From: Jatrophihabitans telluris
GTDB lineage: Bacteria > Actinomycetota > Actinomycetes > Mycobacteriales > Jatrophihabitantaceae
Reading direction: 5' to 3'
DNA length: 64,000 nucleotides
NCBI RefSeq assembly: GCF_023516435.1
Contig: NZ_CP097332.1
Span: 3,224,001-3,288,000, forward strand
Below the pieces are notes generated by a model. It had not been told where the DNA came from. It searched no databases and worked only from the letters and a program-made list of their open reading frames with translations. Shown in pieces: positions 54,673 to 63,856 of this stretch (positions are counted from its first letter, which is position 1; each line of letters begins with the position of its first letter). The translations under genes and the position numbers were made by a program.

Positions 54673-55584
54673 ATGCCCACGAACGCGGTCGAAGCCAGTG
54701 CGCGATTGTTCACCCGCGCCCCTCAACATCGCCTGCCGCGAAACGGCGATCCGGGCTACGTCGATGTCGCCCCGCTCGCGGTCGTCCCGCCCCATCCGTC
54801 GCCTGGAGACTTCTACTCCGTCGAATTGCCGGCCGCCCCGATCACCTGGCCGGACGCGACCCACCCGCTGACTTTCGGGTTCTGGGCCGCTCGCGATGAC
54901 GGCGGCTGGTACGAGGCACTGTCGAGCCCGGCGCCCTTCGCCGGCCGCGCGGGTGCCACACCGGAGACCGACGTCCGAGCCTGGTTCTGCGACTTCAATG
55001 GCGGCGGGCCGGGCCCGAGCCACCCGTACCTGATGCTGGACGAGCTCTACCTGAACACGGGGGCCTTGCTCGATGATCCCGACTTCGTCACCGACGTCAC
55101 CGATCCGTCACTGAACACCCAGGCGAACACTGATGGCTGGATCGCTACCGATCATGGTCTCACGCTGCGCGCGGCGGCATCTTTCGGTGGCGTGCAGCCG
55201 TATGAGTTCTACGGTTGGCAGATCATCGGCAGCGGGGTCAGCGTCCCACTCGCCGACCGCACCCGGCTCGATGTGAGCGCCGGCGCTTACGGCATTGCTC
55301 TGGCTGTGTATGCGAGCCCCACGGTGACGACGATCCCCGATCTTCGGTACCGGTTCCGCGATGTGAGCACGGATGAGGCGGTGCTGCTGATGGCTGCCGT
55401 GCGCAATGGTCTCGGGGCGGGACCGATCGGTCAGGTCCTGAGCCAGCTCGCTTCCGACGAGCTGATCCGTTCGATGACCGCTTCGATGACGGCAGATAAC
55501 GCTGTCGCAGTGGGGCAAATCCTCGATCAAGACGCCGCAGCAGCGATGAACGCGGCGCTGAAGGCCCTCACGTCCACCAAGTGA
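54673..55584 (+). CDS. Unrecognised protein (303 aa)
   Basis: This 303-residue protein has no signal peptide or membrane helix. It opens with a Pro-rich, beta-type region (YVDVAPLAVVPPHPSPGDFYSVELPAAPITWPDATHPLTFGFWAARDDGGWYEAL). In the middle is PYLMLDELYLNTGALLDDPDF, and it ends with an alpha-helical, Ala-rich tail (TASMTADNAVAVGQILDQDAAAAMNAALKALTSTK). The ATG follows AGGAG. I know no matching family. It shares orientation and unusual content with the 512-residue gene upstream but is separated by a terminator. Confidence 0.7.
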   Translation: MPTNAVEASARLFTRAPQHRLPRNGDPGYVDVAPLAVVPPHPSPGDFYSVELPAAPITWPDATHPLTFGFWAARDDGGWYEALSSPAPFAGRAGATPETDVRAWFCDFNGGGPGPSHPYLMLDELYLNTGALLDDPDFVTDVTDPSLNTQANTDGWIATDHGLTLRAAASFGGVQPYEFYGWQIIGSGVSVPLADRTRLDVSAGAYGIALAVYASPTVTTIPDLRYRFRDVSTDEAVLLMAAVRNGLGAGPIGQVLSQLASDELIRSMTASMTADNAVAVGQILDQDAAAAMNAALKALTSTK

Positions 55585-55606
55585 GTTGACGGCTGGTTCG
55601 CTCGAC

Positions 55607-55676
55607 GGGTTCAAACTCGGTGGGTTCAAACTCGGCGGGTTCGAACCAGGCGGGTTCGATGACCGTGCGGGTTCGA
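55607..55676. repeat. 15-bp GGGTTCRAA repeat
   Basis: GGGTTC-led units start at 55607, 55622, 55637, 55652 and 55669, four of them exactly 15 bp apart. They fill the gap between two convergent stop codons. A frame through them would encode GGFKL-type pentapeptides, but there is no good start. Confidence 0.8.
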
Positions 55677-55714
55677 CCACTGTGCGGAGCGCGCTGCGCG
55701 CCAGCACCGGGCCG

Positions 55715-56413
55715 CTAGTGGCCGGAGATCCATATGCGATCCAGGAGGAAGGAGAGATCACTCGGGTTGTCAGAGCCGCCGGCACGATCCAGCAGGACTG
55801 CCCGCAGCCCTGCTTGGCGAGCCGCCGCCCAATCCTCGACGGGGTCATCGCCCACGTGAAGGACCTCGTGCGGGGCCAGGTCGAGCTCAGCGCACGCTCG
55901 CAGGTAGATCCGCGGGTCCGGCTTGCGAACGCCGATCTCCTGTCCAACGATCGCGACCTTGAAGTAGCCAGCGAGTCCGACTCGTTCGAGGATTGTGTTG
56001 CCGTTGGTTATGTACGCCAACGGGATGTGTTGTGAAAGCGCAGAAAGGACTTCCGGTACCTCTGGGTACGGCGCGGTGGCGGTAAAGCGTGCCTCCAGGA
56101 AGAACTCCAACACCTCCTGCGGTCCTCGACCCTCGGTCAGGCCCGCGCGCTGCATGCACCGCCTGAACGATTCACCGCGGATGACTTCCATGGTTGCGCT
56201 TCGGTAGTCCGGATCCCGCGCGACCTCGTCCCGCATGCGAGCCAGCGCGTCCGCCGCAACAGTCAGGCCGTAGCGGTCTGCGATATGGCTTGAGGTTTGG
56301 CTCAGCGCCGCGCTCATCGCAGCGCGCAGATCCCACAGCGTGCCGTCGCCGTCGAAAGAGACCGCGCGGACGCCAGGGAGGAGGGTCGACGACACCTGAA
56401 GCCTCACAGACAA
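55715..56413 (-). CDS. HAD-superfamily hydrolase
   Basis: This 232-residue HAD phosphatase has the nucleophile motif SFDGDGTLWDL (residues about 19-29), a motif II-type Thr/Asn segment LAYITNGN, Lys in VRKPDPRIYLRAC and the acidic motif VGDDPVEDWAAARQAGL. An alpha-helical C1-type cap fills residues 30-110. The substrate is not evident. It converges with the 303-residue protein gene across the 15-bp repeats. The 217 bp to the next gene show nothing definite. Confidence 0.9.
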   Translation of the reverse strand: MSVRLQVSSTLLPGVRAVSFDGDGTLWDLRAAMSAALSQTSSHIADRYGLTVAADALARMRDEVARDPDYRSATMEVIRGESFRRCMQRAGLTEGRGPQEVLEFFLEARFTATAPYPEVPEVLSALSQHIPLAYITNGNTILERVGLAGYFKVAIVGQEIGVRKPDPRIYLRACAELDLAPHEVLHVGDDPVEDWAAARQAGLRAVLLDRAGGSDNPSDLSFLLDRIWISGH

Positions 56414-56630
56414 CCCGAAACCCGAACCTTACGGCGATCAACATACCGACTGAACCACCGGCCCGCTGGACCGCCCAGGGTCGTCCGCTCGAACTCATGA
56501 CCGGGCCGCCATTTGACGGTTCATCGAGTCGGGCCGCCTGTAGCTCTTCATCCCAGGCCGGCCCAGGAGAGCTAGCGCGCACGGATTACCGCGGAGGGCA
56601 GCCGAGGCGCACGCTGAGCTCGCCCAGGAC

Positions 56631-56897
56631 TTACGGACAGTGAAGCTGAGCCTTCTTCTGGCGGTCTGCGGTCAGCGCGCGCATGACGAGGACCCGTTCA
56701 TAGCCTGTCGCCCAGGCCAGTTCGGCGACGAGGTCACTGATGTCTTGAGTGAGCGAGGCACAGGTCGGCTGGGCGGTGGCTTGCGTCGTAGCGTGGGCGG
56801 GCATCGCAGAGAAACTGAGGGCGCCCAGCGCGACAGCCGTTGCGGTCATCACGCCTCCTGCTCGGCGATACATCGACGAGCTGTTCATCGAAAACAT
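56631..56897 (-). CDS. Small secreted protein (88 aa)
   Basis: This 88-residue protein has a signal peptide ending at AMPAHA, leaving about 55 mature residues. The mature part is helical with a Cys pair (TCASLTQDISDLVAELAWATGYERVLVMRALTADRQKKAQLHC) that could form one disulfide. The ATG at 56897 follows AAGGAG with 6-bp spacing, much better than the longer open frame upstream. Function unknown. Confidence 0.75.
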   Translation of the reverse strand: MFSMNSSSMYRRAGGVMTATAVALGALSFSAMPAHATTQATAQPTCASLTQDISDLVAELAWATGYERVLVMRALTADRQKKAQLHCP

Positions 56898-57158
56898 TGC
56901 GGTCTCCTTGCTCTGGATTCGGCGTAGTTGCCGGACACCAATAGAGTCGCCACGGCTCGCTGCCGGCGCATCGGGGAAAACCCTGCGACTACGCCACGCT
57001 GGTTCCGCCGAGACTGACACGCTCAGTCCTCGTCGACACGGACTGACTGTCGGCCGTCGGGCCGCGCCAGACGGTCTCGCGAAGGCGCCCCGGCGAATAC
57101 TTCCTCTCAAGCGCTCGCGTTATGGGATTCTGACGGCAGCCTCACCAGGGAGACACCC

Positions 57159-58124
57159 TTGTCTGAAGATGGAAGCGGATCGGACGCGAAGCCCTCACGC
57201 GCCCTCGACTCCTTCGACCGGCTTGCCGATCGAGTGCTCGACCAACGTCTGGTATTCATGCTCGCGTTCGGTCTTCTCGTGGTCATCGCCGCCGGAGTCC
57301 TGACCGCGACAACCCCGTCGACGCCGGTGGTGGCAATCGTCATCGGAGCCCTCCTCGCGCTCGCAATCAGCGCCATCGCCCTATTCGCGTGGGGATGCCG
57401 CACCTCGCCCGCTAGCGGTGACCGCTCTGAGTCTCGACTGCGGTCAGCGCCTGAACCGACAACCGCTCCGTCGCCTGCGGGATTCTCTGTGACCATCGGC
57501 GAGCACGGAGAATTCGTCGGAGGGGACCAGGCCGTGGCCACGGACTGCGTTCTTACGCTTCTGGAACTGCCAGCCGAGCGTCGTCGGCTGGATGTCAACC
57601 ACGTGCTCCTCACGAACCGCGACTGGGCTCGGGCTAATCCGGGCACGTATCTCACGCTCAAGGCCAATGTGGACAATTTTCAGCACGGCGTCACGGCGCT
57701 ACTCCAGGGCGGCGTTAGCTATCACTGGAAATGGGAAGCGGAATGGTTGGTCGCCGCCGTGCGCAACATGTGGGGTTCAGTCGGGAGGCAAGATTCGTAC
57801 GAATCCTGGTACGCCTGGCCGACCGGAGATCTCGATCGGCTCGTGACGGTCCGCGTGCCCTTGCTCTACTTCACCGAGACCGATTACTACCGGGAGCTTC
57901 TCACTCCTCGGCGACCGGTCGCGATAGACGCGATCGACCCTCAACTGGTGTGGGAGCACTTCGCTCCCGCGGTCGTACTGCGGTACGTCGCTGAGGACCG
58001 ATCCCATGAACTTCCGGTCAATCTGAACGACTACCTGGTCGCGCGAGGGAACCCGGCGGGGCTGACCGACCTGGCACCCGAGGAGGCCGGGCGCGTCTAC
58101 GGTCCTCAGCAGTGGTCCTGGTAG
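57159..58124 (+). CDS. Unrecognised membrane-anchored protein (321 aa)
   Basis: This 321-residue protein starts at a TTG behind AGGGAG. Two membrane helices lie at about 31-51 and 57-77; a short linker then leads to a soluble domain of about 210 residues. That domain contains FVGGDQAVATDCVLTLLELPAERRRLDVNHVLL and WYAWPTGDLDRLVTVRVPLLYFTETDYYRELL. I do not recognise it. Both termini are predicted on the same side of the membrane. Confidence 0.7.
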   Translation: MSEDGSGSDAKPSRALDSFDRLADRVLDQRLVFMLAFGLLVVIAAGVLTATTPSTPVVAIVIGALLALAISAIALFAWGCRTSPASGDRSESRLRSAPEPTTAPSPAGFSVTIGEHGEFVGGDQAVATDCVLTLLELPAERRRLDVNHVLLTNRDWARANPGTYLTLKANVDNFQHGVTALLQGGVSYHWKWEAEWLVAAVRNMWGSVGRQDSYESWYAWPTGDLDRLVTVRVPLLYFTETDYYRELLTPRRPVAIDAIDPQLVWEHFAPAVVLRYVAEDRSHELPVNLNDYLVARGNPAGLTDLAPEEAGRVYGPQQWSW

Positions 58125-58334
58125 GCATCCGCGGACTGGACAGCTAACGGCGCCGCCCTGGCGACAGCGCAGGCCGGCCAGGTTGTGACGCCCGGGCTGT
58201 CAAGCAGCATGTTCAAGGGTTTTCCCCGACGCCGTCGAAGGTTGTCCCCGGCAGGCTTGACTCTGCGACACCGGTGCATCCGGCCCGTCGTGAGACCGGG
58301 CCGAATGGCGGTTCGGTAGTCCAGAGGAGGCACC

Positions 58335-58829
58335 ATGACCGCGTTCGGTAGGAAGCTCGCTCCCGCAATCGCTCTCGCAGCTCTCGGCGCAGCTGGGATC
58401 ACGGTAAGTCTCACCCAGGGAGGGACGGCCCAGGCCGCGACGACGCCGCCCATTGCGAAGCCGACGGTCTATCAGGCGATGGCCGTCAATCAGAAAACCG
58501 TTCTGGGTCCGCAGTACGCGCCCACCACGCTCGCTGCGACCGCGGCCCTGCCAGCAGGCTTGTACCTCGTGACCTCGGTCGCCGGCGCGGTGATCGCCTC
58601 GCACGACCAGATCGTCTGCAGTGCCTCCGGGAGCGGCAACGACGGTGTGTTCGGCACCGCCGGCAACCCAGGGACGGGCTCCATCTACGGCACCGCCACG
58701 ATGACGGACGCCATCCGAGTCCAGGCCGGCCAGACGATCAAGCTTGTGTGCAACTCATTCACCTTCGGCCTTGGCACCTACGTCACTACAGCCGTCATCG
58801 AAGCCATCCCCGTCGCGGCGGTGCGCTAG
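58335..58829 (+). CDS. Small secreted beta-rich protein (164 aa)
   Basis: This 164-residue protein has a signal peptide (about residues 1-34, ending TAQAA). The mature part is rich in Ala, Thr and Val with repeated short strands and two Cys (QIVCSASGSG and IKLVCNSF) likely to form a disulfide. This suggests a small cell-surface or exported beta sandwich. The ATG follows AGAGGAGGCACC, a strong ribosome-binding site, so expression may be high. No family is recognisable. Confidence 0.75.
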   Translation: MTAFGRKLAPAIALAALGAAGITVSLTQGGTAQAATTPPIAKPTVYQAMAVNQKTVLGPQYAPTTLAATAALPAGLYLVTSVAGAVIASHDQIVCSASGSGNDGVFGTAGNPGTGSIYGTATMTDAIRVQAGQTIKLVCNSFTFGLGTYVTTAVIEAIPVAAVR

Positions 58830-58922
58830 CGGTGGGTCGACGCTTGCCTCAAGCGGAGGTGCAATCGGCTGAACGAGGATTGCGGCCGCAGTCGGGACCT
58901 ACGTCGCGGGGCCCGCCCGGCA

Positions 58923-61574
58923 CTACGAGCCGGGTTGCTGCCAGTCCGGCGAAGCGAGGCGTCCCGCGAGTTCGGTTCGGTTGCGGACCTGCAGCTTGCG
59001 ATAGACGCGGCCGAGATGGGCTTCGACGGTCTTCACCGATAGATGCATCTGAACCGCAACGTCTGTGTTTCGCATTCCGCGTGCGGCCAGTTCGGCAACT
59101 AGCCGTTCCGATGGCGTTAGTGCGGTCGAGGCGGCTCGTCCGAGGACTCCAGTACGAGCAAGTTCCTGTTCTGCTTGTACAGCGAGACCACTCGCGCCGC
59201 AGGAGGTGAACGTGCCGATCACGCGTTGCAGGAGCTCCTGCGCTTGGCGTCGCCGACGGGTCCGCCGGAGCAAGCTGCCCAGGGCCAACTGGACACGCCC
59301 GGCTTCGAGCGGGAGGCGCAGCTCCTCGAAGAGGTGGATGGCAGAAGCGAAATGTCGTTCGGCGTCGTCGGTCTCGCCTCGCGCACCGGCAAGGTATCCG
59401 TGTCCGGCTTCGGCGGCCGCGAGGCCCCACCGGCTACACAAGGCGTGTGACTGATTCTCGAGCTGGTCGAGTAGCGACGCGGCCTCGGACAGCTTGCCGC
59501 AGGCAGCGGCGACCTCCACTGCAGCCGGCAGAGCAGGGACGAAGGAGGGTTCGGCGATCCCGCGTACGCGCAGGTGGTCGACTGCTCGACAAAGGTGGTC
59601 CCAGCCCTCGTGGGGACGTCCGTCGAGGACGTGAACGAAACCGGCGATGAATTCGCCCCGGGCCGGGTCGCGGGGAGGGAGCGAACCTTGAAGCGCAAAG
59701 GCCTCCCGGACTCGCGTTTGGGCTTCGTCGCTGCGTCCCTGCCAGGCATTGACGTGAGCTAACTCGAGCAGAGCCGGAGTTCGGTCGACGCCCGCCTTTC
59801 GGTCGAGGAATCTGAGCAGCTTGGCTTCGGCCGAGGCCAACTGTCCAGTGCGCCGGTCCAATGCCGCCGTGTAAACGCCAGTAGAAGGGAACCCACCGTT
59901 GCGGAGGGCGAGGCTCTCCGCCTCGGCCATGAGCTGCCGCGCTTCGTCGTGCCTGTCGTCGAAATAGGCGATCACTGCCGCATCACTGAGCGCCAGGCTC
60001 GGCCAGTCGCAGCCGAGCGTGCGGTCGATCTCCACCGCGCGGGACAGCCGATCCCCGTCGACCGAGCGGCCGAGCAGGCGCCGATTCACGCACTCGTGCG
60101 CCGCGGCAGTCGCCCAGGTCGGGGTTCCCTCGCGTGCCTCGTCGAGGATGGCTTCAAGGTCGAGTTGTGCCTCTCGCGGCTGGGTCATGATGCGGTGGAC
60201 GTGTGCGCGTTGCGCCCGTGTGGCCAGTCGCAGCTCCTGCGACAATCCGGACAGCTCGGCGGCCTCGGCGAGCAGTTCATCGGCAACAGCCGCGTTGTCC
60301 TGCGACCAGGCAAGAATCCGCAACGCACGGTTACGTGCGGGTGCGGTCGTCGCGGAGGCTAACAACTCCCGTGCGAGCGTCGCCGCGGTCGCCGTCGCAC
60401 CGAGCTCGGCCTCCAGCTCGGCGAGCGTCACGAGCCGTCCCTCCGTCCGGCCATGTTCCACCGCAAGTTGCGCTAGCGTGCGCGCCCCGTCCAGATCACC
60501 GCGGGCGAGCGCCAGATCCGTGGCGGCGTCGAGTTCGGATCCAACCTTCTCGGACCCGATTCCGGAACGTGCGCGGTGCAGCGCACGCTCCACGGGGTCC
60601 CTCGCTACCCGCGCTGCGCGGTCATGCGCCGACCGCAGTTGCACCGCCGTTGCCTGTTCGAGTGCAGCGCTGGCCAGCAGCGGATGGCGAAAGGCGAGTC
60701 GTCCATCGCGTGCGGCGACCAGGCGTGCCCCCAGCGAATAGGGAAGGCCGTCGGGGTCCATTTCATCCGAACCCGCTTCTCCGCATACCGCGAGATAGCG
60801 CAAAGCCGGCTGTTCCTCCACCGGGACGGCCGCAATCTGTCTGGAGAGCAATGCGCTCAGCGAGGACACTCGACGGTCGGCCCCGTCCGGGCGGGCACGG
60901 TCATGTGCCAGTTCCACAGCGTAGAAAGGGTTACCGCCACTGCGCCGCACGATGTCCTCGACAGCTCCGGGCGGAAGCGGCCCGGAGGCGGATCGGCGAA
61001 TCAAAGCTCGCAACGGCTCGCCGGCTAGCGGGCCGAGCACGAACAGCGCTTCGTTCGGCATGGGGGCCTCGTGCGCCGGCCGACGCGTGGCGAGGACGCT
61101 CACTTCCCGCTGTTCGATACGCCGCAGCGCGAATGCGAGCGCCTTGAGAGAGCTGCGATCACACCACTGCAGGTCGTCCACCGCGACAACAACGGGCTCG
61201 TCCTCGGAGACGGCTCGCAACGCTGCCAGCGTCACTTCGCCGAGCGCGCGTGAGTCAACCGGGTCCCCGGCAGGAGCGTCACGGAAAAGAACGATATCGG
61301 CGACGCGCCGCAACTCCGAAGAAAGGGACGCATAGGCGCTCGATGGCATGGAATCGAGCAGATCGGCCAGCACGGCGAGACCGAGGTCTCGCTCAGCCTC
61401 GTGGCACGTAACCGACCACGCCAGGCGTAGCCGGCACTGTTCCAGCGCGCTCCGCAGCACCGACGTCTTACCGATCCCAGGCTCGCCCTCCACAACGACG
61501 CAGGCGTCGGCAGCTAGCGCGGCGAGGATGGCCGCGACGTCGTCCTCCCGGCCGATCGGCTGGCTGGCCTCCAT
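58923..61574 (-). CDS. LAL-type LuxR regulator with AAA ATPase domain
   Basis: This 883-residue protein is a large LuxR-family activator. Walker A is GEPGIGKTS near residue 34, Walker B is VVVAVDDLQWCD. A long helical repeat region (about 300-800) is TPR-like. The C-terminal helix-turn-helix reads LTPSERLVAELAARGMRNTDVAVQMHLSVKTVEAHLGRVYRKL. Such regulators sense an inducer or protein through ATP-dependent assembly. I used the ATG at 61574 (MEASQPIGRE); a GTG two codons upstream is possible. It has no evident target cluster alongside. Confidence 0.92.
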   Translation of the reverse strand: MEASQPIGREDDVAAILAALAADACVVVEGEPGIGKTSVLRSALEQCRLRLAWSVTCHEAERDLGLAVLADLLDSMPSSAYASLSSELRRVADIVLFRDAPAGDPVDSRALGEVTLAALRAVSEDEPVVVAVDDLQWCDRSSLKALAFALRRIEQREVSVLATRRPAHEAPMPNEALFVLGPLAGEPLRALIRRSASGPLPPGAVEDIVRRSGGNPFYAVELAHDRARPDGADRRVSSLSALLSRQIAAVPVEEQPALRYLAVCGEAGSDEMDPDGLPYSLGARLVAARDGRLAFRHPLLASAALEQATAVQLRSAHDRAARVARDPVERALHRARSGIGSEKVGSELDAATDLALARGDLDGARTLAQLAVEHGRTEGRLVTLAELEAELGATATAATLARELLASATTAPARNRALRILAWSQDNAAVADELLAEAAELSGLSQELRLATRAQRAHVHRIMTQPREAQLDLEAILDEAREGTPTWATAAAHECVNRRLLGRSVDGDRLSRAVEIDRTLGCDWPSLALSDAAVIAYFDDRHDEARQLMAEAESLALRNGGFPSTGVYTAALDRRTGQLASAEAKLLRFLDRKAGVDRTPALLELAHVNAWQGRSDEAQTRVREAFALQGSLPPRDPARGEFIAGFVHVLDGRPHEGWDHLCRAVDHLRVRGIAEPSFVPALPAAVEVAAACGKLSEAASLLDQLENQSHALCSRWGLAAAEAGHGYLAGARGETDDAERHFASAIHLFEELRLPLEAGRVQLALGSLLRRTRRRRQAQELLQRVIGTFTSCGASGLAVQAEQELARTGVLGRAASTALTPSERLVAELAARGMRNTDVAVQMHLSVKTVEAHLGRVYRKLQVRNRTELAGRLASPDWQQPGS

Positions 61575-61683
61575 TCGCACCGTTCAATAATGACGCCCGA
61601 CCTTGGCTGTAGCCGAACCTCTCGCCCGGAGGTTTTCGAGTTCCCCTCCGCACAGGGGCGCGTTGAGCGTCTAACTTCGTACC

Positions 61684-62256
61684 ATGAGCCGTGCCCGGGA
61701 GTGCCAGCCGACTTTGAATGGCACGAACGTCATTATCCGCCCGTGGCACATCGATGACGCGGACGCGGTATACGCGGCTTGCCAGGACAGTGCCATTCAA
61801 CGATGGACAACGGTCCCCTCCCCCTACGGCCGCTCCGACGCGATCGACTACGTCACGAGCATCGCCGCGTCAGCGTGGATGGACGGCGGCGGCATATTTG
61901 CAATCGTCGTCGCGGCGACCGGCCGTGTGGCCGGAAGCATCGGAGCACACCGGATGGCTGCGGGCGTCGCCCACATCGGTTACTGGTCAGTTCCGGATCT
62001 CAGAGGCAACGGATTCGTGACTGAGGCACTGCGGATCGTGACGAGATGGTTCCTCATCGAGCGGCGAGGGGCCCGCGTCGAACTCGTCGTCGAGCCGGCC
62101 AACGGGGCATCCACCCGCGTCGCCGAACGCGCTGGATTCACGTTCGAAGGAATTCTCCGACAGTGGATGGACCTTCGGGGGCGCCGCATCGACGTGGCGA
62201 TGTATTCGTTCATCCCAACTGACATCGGCGGAGCACTGAGGGACTCACACTCCTGA
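61684..62256 (+). CDS. GNAT acetyltransferase (RimJ/RimL type)
   Basis: This 190-residue protein fits the GNAT fold of the RimJ/RimL group. LNGTNVIIRPWHIDDADAVYAACQDSAIQRWTTVPSPY is the N-terminal part, and GSIGAHRMAAGVAHIGYWSVPDLRGNGFVTEALRIVTRWFLIERRGARVELVVEPANGASTRVAERAGFTFEGILRQ covers the acetyl-CoA site and the closing strands. The acceptor could be a protein N-terminus or a small amine. It is divergent from the LAL regulator. Confidence 0.9.
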   Translation: MSRARECQPTLNGTNVIIRPWHIDDADAVYAACQDSAIQRWTTVPSPYGRSDAIDYVTSIAASAWMDGGGIFAIVVAATGRVAGSIGAHRMAAGVAHIGYWSVPDLRGNGFVTEALRIVTRWFLIERRGARVELVVEPANGASTRVAERAGFTFEGILRQWMDLRGRRIDVAMYSFIPTDIGGALRDSHS

Positions 62257-62427
62257 CCCCCACACTGCCAGTCCGTTTTGTCTATATTCACGGACGTGCG
62301 CTGATGAGCGAAGGCTTATCGCATAGGGGTTTCCTCAAAACGGCGAACGTTGGCGAACGACCTCGAACCCGAACGCAGGCTGCCCTGGCCGGACCCCGAG
62401 AACTGATCTACTCGTTTTGAGAGTCGT

Positions 62428-63273
62428 TCATCGGTCGGTGCAAGCGGCAGCGTAGACCGCTGGCGCTTGGTAGCCGAGCGAGCTGTGTCGTCGGCGATGG
62501 TTGTAGTCGTCCTTCCAGTCGGTGATCACGACCCGGGCTTGGGCCAGTGACCAGAAGCTGTTGATGTTGAGGCACTCGTCTCGGACCCGGGAGTTGAATG
62601 ATTCGACGTAACCGTTACGCCAGGGCTCGCCGGGCGGGATGAAGGACAGCCCGACACGTTCGCCGGCCCAGTCGGCCATCGCGTCGCAGGCCAGCTCGGG
62701 GCCGTTGTCGCAGCGCAGCACCGTCGGGTAGCCGCGGGCGGTGGCGAGGCGGTCGAGTTCGTCGATGGGCCGGTCGCCGGTGATCGAGCGTTGTACGAGT
62801 CCGCCGAGGCATTCGCGGGTGTGCTCGTCGATGATCGACACCAGCTTGATCGGCCGGCCATCGGTGGTGGCATCGAACTGGAAGTCCACCGCCCACACCC
62901 GGTTCGGGGCATCGGCAGTGGGTCGGTCCGCAGCCGTGCTGGTGCCCAATCGCTTGCGTCGTCGACGTTGCGGCACCCGCAGCCCTTCATCGCGCCAGAG
63001 TCGCTGGATCTTCTTGTGGTTGACGTTCCAGCCCTCACCGCGAGCGTCGGCACAGGCGTTGCGGAACCCGCGCCGCGGATGGTCCTTGGCCCACTCACGC
63101 AGCCAAGCCCGCAGCGCTGCGTCCGGGTCACCCGGTGTGGTGCTCGCCGGGTCGCGTCGCTGCGTCGCGCGGTGATGACCGACGACGCGGCAGGCGAACC
63201 GCTCGGACACGTTCAGGACCTTCATCAGGTGGTGCACGGCAGCCCGGCGTCGCTCCGGGCTCAGAAGTTTCCC
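62428..63273 (-). CDS. IS3 transposase OrfB (DDE integrase)
   Basis: This frame encodes the rve-type integrase with an HTH_21-like region (HHRATQRRD...RRGFRNACADARGEGWNVNHKKIQRLWRDEGL) and the DDE core. The acidic residues are Asp in VWAVDFQFD, Asp in LRCDNGPEL and Glu in RNGYVESFNSRVRDECLN. It has no good start of its own; it is reached by -1 slippage from orfA at GGGAAAC (63267-63273), giving an OrfAB fusion of about 375 residues. The sequence runs to HSSLGYQAPAVYAAACTDR without interruption. Confidence 0.92.
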   Translation of the reverse strand, partial: GKLLSPERRRAAVHHLMKVLNVSERFACRVVGHHRATQRRDPASTTPGDPDAALRAWLREWAKDHPRRGFRNACADARGEGWNVNHKKIQRLWRDEGLRVPQRRRRKRLGTSTAADRPTADAPNRVWAVDFQFDATTDGRPIKLVSIIDEHTRECLGGLVQRSITGDRPIDELDRLATARGYPTVLRCDNGPELACDAMADWAGERVGLSFIPPGEPWRNGYVESFNSRVRDECLNINSFWSLAQARVVITDWKDDYNHRRRHSSLGYQAPAVYAAACTDR

Positions 63274-63548
63274 TTGGCGATCTCCTTCAACGCCGCCTCC
63301 TCCAACTCTGCATCGGCCAGCAGCCGCTTGAGCGTGGAGTTCTCCCGCTCGACATCCTTGAGCCGCTTCGCGTCGTCGGCCTTCAACCCACCGAACTGGT
63401 TGCGCCACCGGTGATAGGTCGCCTCGGACACCCCGAGCTCGCGGCACACCGCGGCCAGATCCTTGCCCTCGGCCAACAGCCGATCCGCCGTCGCCAACTT
63501 CCGCACGACCTGCTCCGGTGAATGCCGCTTCCTCGTCGCCATGATCAT
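63261..63548 (-). CDS. IS3 transposase OrfA (helix-turn-helix)
   Basis: This 95-residue protein has an N-terminal HTH_Tnp_1 domain (SPEQVVRKLATADRLLAEGKDLAAVCRELGVSEATYHRWRNQFGG) and a C-terminal leucine-zipper-like helix (LKDVERENSTLKRLLADAELEEAALKEIAKGNF). ATG 63548 follows GGAAGG; ATG 63542 is equally usable. It ends just after the slippery GGGAAAC, which directs part of translation into orfB. Confidence 0.93.
   Translation of the reverse strand: MIMATRKRHSPEQVVRKLATADRLLAEGKDLAAVCRELGVSEATYHRWRNQFGGLKADDAKRLKDVERENSTLKRLLADAELEEAALKEIAKGNF
63267..63273 (-). other. Programmed -1 frameshift site GGGAAAC
   Basis: In the orfA frame the codons read AAG GGA AAC TTC TGA, so G-GGA-AAC matches the X-XXY-YYZ slippery pattern. 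Shifting back one base opens the orfB frame (GGG AAA CTT CTG AGC). This is a standard control in IS3 elements. Confidence 0.85.
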
Positions 63549-63856
63549 CAAGCCTTCCTGTCCGCATCGGGGCATTCAGACTCTCACTCGAACTGGACCT
63601 ACGAATCGGGGTCAGGCCACCACCAGATCAGCCATCTCATGAAGATAGTCGATCGCCATGAGTCGCCCTGGCCTGACAGTGGTGCTTGATCACGCCTCGC
63701 GACGGTGTCCCGACTGAGTCAACAGCTAAAAGCCCGTCAATTTCCGTCGCAGGCGTCGATGGCAATCGTGCTTCAATCAGCAGTGCGATGGCTCAGTCTG
63801 CCGGCCCGAGAGAGCCACGAAGTTGGTCCCACCCCTCGGGAAGCGACTGCGCTGGG

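Larger units (their letters stand above)
62404..63601 (-). mobile_element. IS3-family insertion sequence
   Basis: About 1.2 kb with two overlapping genes typical of IS3 elements. The likely ends begin TGATCTACTCG at 62404 and, on the other strand, TAGGTCCAGTTCG at 63601; both contain TGAGAGTC some 15 bp inside. I could not identify a clean target duplication, so the boundaries are approximate. The element appears intact. Confidence 0.8.

Noticed and set aside
55607-55676. tRNA (GGTTCGAACC-like T-loops)
   Set aside because: The motif recurs every 15 bp as a simple repeat and there is no acceptor or anticodon stem.
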